DNA of 64,000 nucleotides from Nematopogon swammerdamellus. Lineage: Eukaryota; Arthropoda; Insecta; Lepidoptera; Adelidae. Positions 55,881-64,000 of this stretch are shown here, piece after piece; positions within the stretch are counted from its first letter, which is position 1; each line of letters starts with the position of its first letter. Location of the stretch: the NCBI GenBank assembly GCA_946902875.1, contig OX336339.1:22475349-22539348 (forward strand). The letters are read 5' to 3'. A program made the translations under genes and the position numbers. The notes below the pieces were generated by a model. The model was given only the letters and a program-made list of their open reading frames with translations, ran no database searches and was not told where the DNA came from.

Positions 55881-55941
55881 GAAATATCTATCGCCAAAAG
55901 TCTAAAACACAAACTATTTACACAGCCGTAAAAATTTACAC

Positions 55942-55970
55942 AACCTAACCTAACCTAACCTAACCTAACC
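55942..55970. repeat. Interstitial insect telomeric repeat, (AACCT)5 AACC
   Basis: 29 bp of perfect AACCT units, i.e. (TTAGG)n on the minus strand, the telomere repeat of most insects. It lies inside a SINE, not at a chromosome end. Confidence 0.9.
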
Positions 55971-56040
55971 AACCCGGGCGGGATAAACCCTACTACCTAG
56001 TAACATAAGAAGGGAGTCATATCCCTTAGTCGCCTTTTAC

Positions 56041-56190
56041 GACATACACGGGAAGAGATGCAGTGGGGCTATTCTTTTAAAGTACCGGCCCCACACGGTA
56101 CACATAAACGGGAAGAGATGCAGTGGGGCTATTCTTTTAAAGTACCGGCCCCACACGGTACAAATACACGGGAAGAGATGCAGTGGGGCT
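56041..56190. repeat. 60-bp tandem repeat, 2.5 units
   Basis: Period of exactly 60 bp starting at 56041, 56101 and 56161. The unit is ACGGGAAGAGATGCAGTGGG followed by GCTATTCTTTTAAAGTACCG and the CCCCACACGGTAC end of the SINE head. Confidence 0.9.
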
Positions 56191-56692
56191 AGTTGTACAT
56201 TTGTACGTACTCGTACTTTACGCTCGTTTTGATCTCGAGTGGCGGCGGATTAGAGGCCCGCTGATCGCGGAGGGCGGGGCGGGGCGGGGCGCGCGGCGGT
56301 ACATCTGCAAAGTTAGTCGCCCATCTCTCTCTCTGCCGGCTTCGCAAGTTAGATATTCTAAGTTTCGGACCGAGGCGCGGCTCCTCGCCCGCCGCTGCCG
56401 GTTTCGACAGGGTTATTTTGTCGCAATGGCTACCTAAGAATAAAGTTTTCCGCAAAAGCGTCAACAGGCGGTGTCAGTTTTCTCGCGGAAGTCACTTTAA
56501 AATATTTACGACTTCGGATTTTGTTGTAGAGGAGAGAAGATGGCGGGGGAGACGGCACTCGGGCGCGCGGCGTATGGCTTTAGCTTCGATTTTATATCAC
56601 TTTCTACTTCGTCCTTCGTGTGAGAGCTCTCAGATTTGTGGGATAGGATAATAGTGAAGTGATTCTGTGAATGTACAGTTCTGGTGTAAATT
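56191..56692. other. No gene seen
   Basis: GC-rich start (GGGCGGGGCGGGGCGGGGC, 56271-56290), then mixed sequence. Confidence 0.45.
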
Positions 56693-56760
56693 GAAAAAAA
56701 AATAATCGGCCAAGTGCGAGTTTTACTCACACACGAAGGGTTTCGTGGATCAGCATACAT
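56693..56760 (+). repeat. 'CGGCCAAGTGCGAG' repeat head fragment
   Basis: ATCGGCCAAGTGCGAGTTTT and ACACGAAGGGTTTCGTGGAT only. Confidence 0.7.
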
Positions 56761-56784
56761 GTCAAAAAACCATATCCATCTATC

Positions 56785-57113
56785 TTTTTTTTTTATGGAA
56801 ATTGACGGTTGGCTACATCACCTACTACATCCGTGATGTCAGCCCACAACACCTTGATGAACTAGTTGCCATGTCAGTGCATCCCTTCATTTCATGTCGG
56901 CTACACTGAAGTGGACGGAAAACACGAACTATTTACATAGCCGTTTCGCTCAGTGCGGTGGTACCAACCCGGCCGGGATAAACCCTACCACCTAGTAAGG
57001 TAAGAAGAGAAGGGACCTATAGTTTAACGTGGAATCCGAACCACGGTCAGCCTCCAACGGTCGAGCGTTGCTTAACAACAGTCGGCCGCACCACTGAGCT
57101 ACCGAGGCTAACA
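56785..57113 (-). mobile_element. SINE copy lacking the 5S-like core
   Basis: Same tail and central domain, but on the plus strand the head passes from GGTCGAGCG directly to TTGCTTAACAAC, dropping about 33 bp that hold the CTTGGATGGGTGACCG-like motif. Also lacks part of the ACGTTTCATTC region of the body. Confidence 0.8.
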
Positions 57114-57233
57114 AGTGTTTACCGGTTCTGAGGAGGAAGGATCTGCAGAACCGATTGGTGCGCATCCGCGGTCAGTCCGGTTCATTCCAGCGTGTAGGGA
57201 TGCGCGTGAGCGGGCGGGTATTTAGAATTACCG

Positions 57234-57632
57234 GGCGGTGCGTGGCCGAGTGGTTTGAGCATCGGCTTCTCATGCGGGAGGTCCGAGGTTCGAATCCGGT
57301 CGGCGTGTACCAATGAGTATTTTCTGATGAAAAAGTTTACGTGCATACCTACACCTGCTTCTTCACCGTTCGGAACCGGTGTAAAACTGTAGGTCCCTTC
57401 CCCTGCCCCTTAGGTATTAGGTGGTAGGCTCAAATTGGAGCCGACTGGGTTGGTACCACCGTAATGGATGTAAGATGGCCGCATAGCAACCTCGGTTGTG
57501 TTCTCCTCTAGTCCAGAAGAAGGGAAGTCTCCGGTATGGCACCTATCTTCTCGGAAGTGATATTGGCTAGTCAGAGCATGTGCTTTGGCCCCTCTGACTC
57601 TGCCACCCATACCGGATTACATTAAAAAAAAA
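57234..57632 (+). mobile_element. SINE with tRNA-Leu/Ser-like head, second copy
   Basis: Same layout as the copy at 22779: GTGGCCGAGTGGTTTGAGC, GGTTCGAATCC, TTAGGTGGTAGGCTCAAATT and ACCGGATTACATTAAAAAAA. The B box is a perfect tRNA consensus. Confidence 0.88.
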
Positions 57633-58070
57633 CCTTCGGCTCTAGACGCTCGTTTCCGACCGTTCGCATCACCACGACAAATTGTCGTAATAGGGAAATT
57701 GCATGTCTCGTCGCGAATCAATTGACCGCGGTCGCACTAGATGCACGCGTTACGATAGCCGCCCGTCCCGATGACATAGTAGTCTTGTCGGCCGCGGCCG
57801 CCCCTTGCGTCGCAACGCATGCTCGGGGGTGCGCCACCCTACCGAGAGGGGGCATGCACGTAATTACTCGTGGGTACTTGCTTACTGACTTTCTGAGGAC
57901 CGACCGACGCTATATTCCGTAAATAATTTAACCTTTTTACTTTCGAGAAAAACAATTATTGAAGAGCTGGCTCATACACAATTATTTAGAAAATCTGACA
58001 CACACCGAATTGATGCCAGCAATATGATGTACAAAGCCGACGTATAGAGTTTGACAGTAACAATATCGAG
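57633..58070. other. No gene seen
   Basis: Short CpG-rich part 57725-57850; nothing recognised. Confidence 0.45.
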
Positions 58071-58597
58071 TACCGTGAGGTACCGCTACTTAAAAAGAAT
58101 AGCCCCACTGTATATTTTTTTTATGGAAAGCGCGACAGTGTGGCCTCATTTCACTTACGAGTAGGTGACTTACGATTCCCATGGACATTCTGTGATGCAC
58201 GGGGATTGCGAATGCCATGTTGGTGCTCATTCTCGGTAGGTCGATCGTATAGGGGTGCACCCCCTGCCCAGTACACGTAGTGCGGAGGTGGAATGGGGAC
58301 GACGGATCTCTCTCCGTGCATGTCGTAAAAGGCTCCTAAGGGATAAAAGGACGAGATGCCTTGCTAAAGGGCGACAGTTTAGCCTCCTTTCCCCTTAGCA
58401 CGATCCTTTCACCAAGTCATGCTGCAGGCGGTGGCTCTTCGTGCTCAATTGTTCGATAGCTACATAATCTCGTCCTAATTGTTTGCTGAACGTGGCGGTA
58501 GGTGTTGTGCTGTAATTTACCGGAATTCTTGCAGCGCAACAGCGATTACTCTGCTTACCCCGATTGTCGGGGTACACAGCGTGTGGTATGTATGTAA
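58071..58597 (+). mobile_element. 'TACCGTGTGGGG' repeat with a foreign ~190-bp insert
   Basis: Head TACCGTGAGGTACCGCTACT to CCCCACTGTA, then about 58113-58300 unrelated to other copies (starts TTTTTTTTATGGAAAGCGCG, ends near GGGGACGACGGATCTC). Resumes TCTCTCCGTGCATGTCGTAA and runs to GCGTGTGGTATGTATGT. Confidence 0.7.
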
Positions 58598-58996
58598 CAA
58601 TTTCGTGGGACAAATGTAATACCCTAATCCCACATCTATTTAGGTATCATTTTCTCGTAGCCTTTCACACCTTTATCTACTCAGAAGTAAAAAAAGGCAA
58701 GGCGAAGTCATCTGCTTTCGTTTTCGGTTATTGCGATGGTCGCATTCTGGTAAAGTGCGAGTAGGTATATTGTATGCGCTTAGCTCCTGGATCCGCGCGG
58801 CGACAACATCGCGGATCGAAGGAGGAACTCAATTTGTTTCCCTCTGGAACTCATCAAAGCGAGATCAGCGCAGAGATTTACCAGGGGGTGCGCGCGCCCG
58901 GGACGCGCGGCGACGGATAAACAACGTCTAAACACCTCCTCGACTCGATCATATTTTTTCAATCGACATAAAAATATACGTATCGCGAGTCGGGAG

Positions 58997-59314
58997 CAGG
59001 GTTGCCAGATGGTTTAGTTAAAAAAACCGGAGATTTTTCATTAAAGGGCATTTGATTTTTCAGTTTCAAAATTAAAGTGTATTTTATGTACAAAATGTTT
59101 CATGACCTTTCCTTTTGAAAATGGATAGGAGATAAATAAAAGGATTGAATTGATCGAACTTACTGCAAAATCGAAGAACACAGCAAGATTAGTATTAAAA
59201 TGTTCTGAAAAAGTAAATATTTGCGTTACATGAAGAAAAAACCGGACGTTTTGGTGTCCGGTTTTTCATTATTTTGAAGCCTCAAAAACCGGACTGTCCT
59301 GTGTGGCAACCCTG
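58997..59314. mobile_element. hAT-type MITE with exact 8-bp duplication
   Basis: CAGGGTTGCCAGATGG at the left and GTGGCAACCCTG at the right; GTCGGGAG on both sides (58989-58996, 59315-59322). The CAGGGTTGCCA end and 8-bp duplication are diagnostic of hAT. The interior has a second inverted pair (AAAAACCGG / CCGGTTTTT). Confidence 0.92.
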
Positions 59315-59322
59315 GTCGGGAG

Positions 59323-61614
59323 CCGATTTACAAAATTTCCTCCGCGCGAGGGAGCCGCACGGCGAATGTGAAAACGTAGCTAAATCCTTCTTCCCACTTC
59401 ACAATAACCGTATCGCTTAACTATTATCTTCGGGATCGCGCGGCGCCGCGGCTGTTCCGAATATAGAATAACTATTTAAAGGAGCGGTAACGGCCGCGAA
59501 GCAGCTTTTAAGCGTTACGTGCTGGAGATGTTAATTGGCAGCAGCTATTTAATATATCCGCTACGTTGAATACGGGTGCTCGGTTGTGGGACGCTTGCGG
59601 GGCGAGGAGGCGGAGGGGCACCAGAAGCGGTCCCGCCCTCGCTATACTGCCCTTCCGTCCCCCTTCCCGCTGCCGAGAGGCGAATGTCCCCCGAACCACC
59701 ATCTGGGTCCTCGCCATTACAAAACGTGCTACACGTACTCTCGCATGACCTGTTTCCACTGGGAACATAATGACGAGAAAGTACACGACTGGTAATTATT
59801 TGGAAATTATACATAAATACATATCACACACGCTGAATCCCGACAATCGGGGTAAGCAGAGTAATCGGTGTTGTGCTGCAAGAACTCTGGTAAATTACAG
59901 CACAACAACGACCACCACGTTTCGCAAAGTATTCGAACAAGATTCAATCGATCAAGCTGCAAGTAAGGCACGAAGACCCACCTGCTGCATGACTCGGTGG
60001 AAGTACCGTGCCAAGGTGAGAGGTGGCGAACCTGTCGCCCTTTAGCACGGCATCTTGTCCTTATCCCTTAGTCGCCTTTTACGACATGCACGGGAAGAGA
60101 TGCATTGAAGGCTATTCATTTTAAGTACCGGCCTCACACGGTACGGCAATTATTGTTTACTGAAATATTTTTTCAAGGAGACTTAAGTTTCTACATAAAG
60201 GTAACTGATATTATTTCAGATAGTGATTTCCAATAAAATTTCACTTTTGCTGTATGATCTTCTGAGCCATCTCTAAATAAATCATTAACATTAACAAGGA
60301 AGGTAAACTGGAATCTTTGTAAGTAGGTAGTAATAATACTCTAATGATGCTTAATCCCATATAAGTGTATAATGAGTTTATAATTTATTAGTAAATAAAC
60401 TATAATTTTGTAAGTCACCGCCACCTTTGGGGTCACCTTAGTACAAAGCACCCCTGCTTCACGTTTTTCGAATATAATCCAAACTTTTGTGCTCAATATT
60501 GGAAGGAGTAAATAAATCATATTAATAACGCTTTTGGGCCGGTCCTCCTCAAAGTTAAAATAGGTATTTAGAGGATTGAAAGTTTGAAGCTCACCGAATA
60601 CCAGAGAAGACCCAAGTTACAATTAATATTTAGAAGGCTTAATGAGCGAACGTTTCACTTCGCGTCTGCGAACATTTGCGGTAATTGATTTCCTAAAAAA
60701 ATTTGCGCAGTTTTTGCGGCTAAGAAAGTGTAAGAAAATTATTTCAAATTAAATTCAATTATGACATTTAACACAAAGCACAGTTTAGTAGGTTCTTTTG
60801 GGCTTAGCGACCCTTGTAGTAACTACGACGAAACAAAATATATATAGAAATTAAACATTTTAAGAATTTTGTTTAGAAAGCCATCTATGCGAATACAACT
60901 GGAGCATTTCTGTGAAAATAAAACAAACTACTTAATAAAAACACCGTAAAATGAATTTACAACTTAACTCGTCGTATATCAGCCGTGAACTCAAGTGCCA
61001 CTTGTTTGAAATATGGGCGCGTTCGCGTGTAGCGCCGTTCGTGTTCCAACGCTCGACAATAACAAAGTTTACAACGGCTTTCCTTACGAATATAAGTCGG
61101 CGTTCGGCGCACGCTCGCGTGTGCCCGTGAATTTACAGCGAACACTCACTTAATGAAAATATCGTGTAGAGTGCGGGCCCGTAGACGGGTTAATTTGTGA
61201 CGTGGCTGCTGCCACTGGCGGATCTAGGAGATCCGGAGTAGGGGGCAGTGATCGTGCACTAGTCGTCTGCCCACCCCGCCTCATTGGACCTTTTAACTAC
61301 AATACGAAACTCGTTAAACCTTATTTTCCATGACTGATTAGATAGATAGAGAGAAAATTGCATTATTCATAGAGAAACAAAAGAATAATATCGCACAAAG
61401 GCAGACTTCTCATTACAAATGATTTCTTCCAGACAGCGTTTAAAGGTTTGGAAAGAGGAGCAGATTTTTTAAGGAGGTAGGGGTAATTCAATACATTAAA
61501 ACGTTCTGTTAAATACGTATCCTGTTGGTTTGTATGGTAATAATTTGTTATAAGAAAAACATTAAATGTCAGTTGGAATTGAAATGTCTTTTACATGGCA
61601 GCAAACTCACTAAC
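59323..61614. other. No gene seen apart from one repeat; the Gypsy LTR probably lies in the last few hundred bases
   Basis: 59323-59811 GC-rich then mixed; 60145-61200 AT-rich. From about 61200 on, part must be the 5' LTR of the Gypsy element, but its start cannot be read without the second LTR. Confidence 0.45.
59812..60144 (-). mobile_element. 'TACCGTGTGGGG' repeat, complete copy
   Basis: From the (ATACATAA) tail and CACGCTGAATCCCGACAATC through TGCTGCATGACTCGGTGG to AAGTACCGGCCTCACACGG. Uninterrupted reference for the copy split by the LTR element. Confidence 0.8.
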
Positions 61615-64000
61615 TGGCGACGAAAATTATTTAAAAAATCCACGCCATCATGGCGAAATCGACCATCGGAGAGTTCCACGAGGAGAGCGACACATGGGCG
61701 CTGTATGTGGAACGCATGGAGAACTGGTTTCTGGCGAATGATGTGAGCAAGGAAAAGAAGGTACCATTCATGATAGCTTCTATGGGGAGAGACGCTTATG
61801 AGATCGCTTCCGCTTTATGTTATCCTAAAAAACCAGCAGAAAAAACATATGTGGAGTTGGTGCAAATCATAGACGAGCATTTAGGGCAGAGGTCATCCAA
61901 GTTGGTCGAGCGGCACAAATTCCGCCAGTACAAACAACAGCAAGGAAGCATAGAACAGTTTGTACTTCAGTTAAAAAAACTCGCTCGTTTCTGTGAATTC
62001 GGCGACCAGATAGAAGAACATCTGAAGGAACAATTCATATGTGGGCTTTCAAATGACAGCATTCGTCAGCGATTGTTTGAGGTTGATGAACTGAATCTTT
62101 CTGAGGCAGTAAAGCTAGCTATATCCTTGGAAGTAGCAAAAAAGAATGTATCTACGACATCTGAGAGTGCTGTACATTCTGTGTTGACCAAGCCACGCGA
62201 ACCGGCGAGCCGTGTTTTCGGAAGAAGTGACGGAGGCGGCGGCAACAGACAACGTGAACCCAGGTCCGGTCCCTCGCGTACCGCTCGCGTAGAGTACAAT
62301 CCGCGCGGAGGGCAGCGCCCGACGGCTGCCGAGGGCAGGTGCGATGTATGCGGTTTTGAACACAAGATGGAAAATTGCAAATTTCGATTTCATACTTGTC
62401 GAGTATGCCTCAAGAAAGGGCACTTACAGAAAATGTGTCCGGAGAGTCAGTCTCACTATTTTCTGGAGAAAGAGAAGGAACATCGAGCGGAGCTAGAAGA
62501 GGTAACATTTAGCAATAATAACCTATCTGCTGAAGATGACGATGAAGAAATACAGGTCAATGTGTGTTTGGAAGGCGAGAAGTTAACCATGGAAGTGGAC
62601 ACAGGTGCCAAAGTATCATGCATCAGCACTGATCTATATTTGAAGAAGTTGCGTCATCTAAAACTGCAGCCTGTCAATGTTAGGTTAAGGTATTATACTG
62701 GGGAATGCGTTCCTGTGTATGGTATGGTGCAGCCGCTTGTCGAGTATCAAGGAATGAAGAAACGGTTAGATTTATTTATAATCGAGAGAGCCAAAACTTG
62801 CTTGTTGGGCAGACGCTGGATGAAAGCTTTAAATATTCATGTATCATTTCCAGTAGCAATCAATCAGCTCACGCACGGTGGTGTAGGACATCGACAATCT
62901 AAATTTAATGAAGCAAACTTTGTTGACAGATATTCTGAGGTGTTTGCTGACGGACTGGGACGATACACTGGTGATGCTGTCGCACTGAGGGTTCGGACGG
63001 ATGCTGTGCCAGTATATTTGAGGGCGAGACCGCTACCGTATGCTCTCAGAGACAAAGTTGAAGATCAATTAAACAAAAGCATACAGGAAGGTATATTACA
63101 ACCGGTAGAATCTTCAGAGTGGGCCACGCCTATTGTTCCTGTCTTAAAAAAAGATGGTAGCATTCGGATCTGTGCTGATTATAAAACTACTGTCAATAAA
63201 GTTTTAGAGGTTGACCGTTTCCCCGTTCCACGTGTGGATGATTTGTTGGCTAGTATACAGGGTGGTGAGCATTTCAGCCAAATCGATCTAGCTCAGGCTT
63301 ATTCGCAATTGGTACTTAGAGAACAAGATAGGAAATATACAGTAATCAACACACATCGAGGCTTGTTCCAGTACACCAGGTTAGTGTTTGGACTTTCTTC
63401 AAGTCCTGGAATATTCCAAAGGAGGATAGAGGAAATTCTAAACGGCATACCTAACATAGTCGTGTATCTAGACGATATATTGATCACTGGTAAGAACGAA
63501 GATGAACACATTCAAGCGTTAAATGCTGTTTTCGACCGGCTTAAGGATTGCGGTCTGCGAGTGAAGAAGGAGAAGTGTAAGTTTTTTCAACACTCCGTTG
63601 ATTATTTGGGTTATAAGATTTCTAAAGAAGGGGTTTCAGCATGCGATGATAAGTTGAAGGCTATCAAAGAAGCACCGACGCCGACTAATGTAACTGAATT
63701 ACGAGCGTTCATAGGCCTCGTTATGTATTACGGAAGGTTTGTGCAGGGCATTAGTACGATTTTGAATCCGCTTTATTCACTTTTTAAAAAAAAGACCGTT
63801 TTCGAATGGAATACAGCTTGTGACAGGGCGTTTGCAGAGATTAAGCGGATAATGATATCGCCACAAGTATTAGCTCACTATGATCCAAATAATCAACTGA
63901 TTTTAACATGTGATGCCAGCTCTGTTGGTGTAGGAGCGGTTTTGTCAGCCATTACAGAGCAGGGGGAGAGGCCACTAGGGTTCAGCTCGCGTACATTAAA
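61615..64000 (+). mobile_element. Ty3/Gypsy LTR retrotransposon, 5' part, running off the window
   Basis: The leader has TGGCGACGA at 61615, which complements the expected 3' end of a serine tRNA (GCU type) and is the likely primer-binding site; the 5' LTR would end just upstream, possibly at the CA of 61608-61609. Its left boundary cannot be set because the 3' LTR lies beyond 64000. A Gag-Pol frame starts 35 bp after the site. No stop or frameshift is seen over 2.35 kb, which implies a young copy. Confidence 0.85.
61650..64000 (+). CDS. Gag-Pol polyprotein of a Ty3/Gypsy element (partial, open at window end)
   Basis: Starts at ATG 61650 (MAKSTIGEFHEE) and stays open for 783 codons to the last base, so the 3' part (rest of RNase H, integrase) is outside. 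Domains in order: retrotransposon Gag (about residues 1-200), two zinc knuckles (Cys231/234, His238, Cys243, a short CX2CX3HX4C variant; then Cys250/253, His258, Cys263, canonical CX2CX4HX4C), an aspartic protease with Asp317 in DTGA, the reverse transcriptase with Asp546 in QIDLAQAY and Asp608/609 in VYLDD, and the start of RNase H with Asp755 in TCDASS. Gag and Pol are in one frame without the frameshift used by many relatives. The protein makes particles, matures itself, copies element RNA to DNA and integrates it. All visible catalytic residues are kept. Confidence 0.95.
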   Translation, partial: MAKSTIGEFHEESDTWALYVERMENWFLANDVSKEKKVPFMIASMGRDAYEIASALCYPKKPAEKTYVELVQIIDEHLGQRSSKLVERHKFRQYKQQQGSIEQFVLQLKKLARFCEFGDQIEEHLKEQFICGLSNDSIRQRLFEVDELNLSEAVKLAISLEVAKKNVSTTSESAVHSVLTKPREPASRVFGRSDGGGGNRQREPRSGPSRTARVEYNPRGGQRPTAAEGRCDVCGFEHKMENCKFRFHTCRVCLKKGHLQKMCPESQSHYFLEKEKEHRAELEEVTFSNNNLSAEDDDEEIQVNVCLEGEKLTMEVDTGAKVSCISTDLYLKKLRHLKLQPVNVRLRYYTGECVPVYGMVQPLVEYQGMKKRLDLFIIERAKTCLLGRRWMKALNIHVSFPVAINQLTHGGVGHRQSKFNEANFVDRYSEVFADGLGRYTGDAVALRVRTDAVPVYLRARPLPYALRDKVEDQLNKSIQEGILQPVESSEWATPIVPVLKKDGSIRICADYKTTVNKVLEVDRFPVPRVDDLLASIQGGEHFSQIDLAQAYSQLVLREQDRKYTVINTHRGLFQYTRLVFGLSSSPGIFQRRIEEILNGIPNIVVYLDDILITGKNEDEHIQALNAVFDRLKDCGLRVKKEKCKFFQHSVDYLGYKISKEGVSACDDKLKAIKEAPTPTNVTELRAFIGLVMYYGRFVQGISTILNPLYSLFKKKTVFEWNTACDRAFAEIKRIMISPQVLAHYDPNNQLILTCDASSVGVGAVLSAITEQGERPLGFSSRTL

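Larger units (their letters stand above)
55903..56190 (-). mobile_element. SINE with telomeric repeat replacing part of its body and a tandemly copied head
   Basis: Left part AACACAAACTATTTACACAG is SINE body. The next ~34 bp of the usual body are absent and a (AACCT)n tract lies there. AACCCGGGCGGGATAAACCC, the conserved core and the head follow. The 60-bp head segment is then repeated 2.5 times. Confidence 0.8.

Overview
The window reads as a ditrysian moth or butterfly (Lepidoptera) chromosome, almost entirely intronic or intergenic and full of transposable elements. This rests on abundant lepidopteran repeat families (the 'CGGCCAAGTGCGAGTCG...TACGGAACCCTA' repeat, the 'GTCGTAAAAGGCGACTAAG' repeat, SINEs with a shared central domain), a short (TTAGG)n-type telomeric tract and lepidopteran Jockey/CR1-like LINE remnants. 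Species cannot be fixed from the sequence alone.

I can support only one host coding feature: a 126-bp internal exon on the minus strand at 18672-18797. It encodes the first part of RRM2 of a Bruno-3/CELF3-6-type RNA-binding protein. It has an AG acceptor, a GT donor and matching codon phases. I see no other exon of this gene, so the flanking introns would be at least about 18.6 kb (downstream) and 45 kb (upstream), and nearly everything else would lie inside this gene. CpG-rich blocks lie around 3.3-4.1, 7.0-8.2, 9.2-9.5, 12.4-14.2, 18.8-20.4, 29.7-31.4 and 53.0-53.3 kb.

Layout. 1-12 kb: LINE remnants (1.4, 6.2, 9.9 kb), SINE fragments, a perfect 39-bp-arm hairpin (2.2 kb), a foldback MITE (10.6 kb) and a TA-flanked MITE (11.6 kb). 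14.5-15.7 kb: a 25-unit, ~48-bp minisatellite with trimeric higher-order order. 16.4-18.3 kb: a full SINE, then a second SINE whose central domain has expanded into twelve exact-length 27-bp units. 18.7-24.3 kb: host exon, CpG block, several SINEs and two foldback MITEs. 25.1-28.7 kb: a CR1/Jockey-type LINE with an intact 966-codon endonuclease/RT ORF, nested in a SINE. 34.9-42.9 kb: a young LTR retrotransposon with unusually long 2348-bp LTRs (four differences seen), a 4-bp target duplication and no recognisable pol. 43-60 kb: SINEs, LINE 3' ends, MITEs with clear target duplications, an ORF1-only LINE derivative and a telomeric-repeat tract embedded in a SINE. 61.6-64 kb: the 5' part of a Ty3/Gypsy element with one open Gag-Pol frame running off the window.

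The most unusual theme is the SINE population. At least three head types (a tRNA-like head with a 5S-rRNA-like insert, a tRNA-Leu/Ser-like head, and a 'TACCGTGTGGGG' head) are joined to the same central domain and tail. Several copies are mosaics, deletion derivatives or hosts of later insertions. No virus, CRISPR, operon or genuine tRNA/rRNA gene was found.
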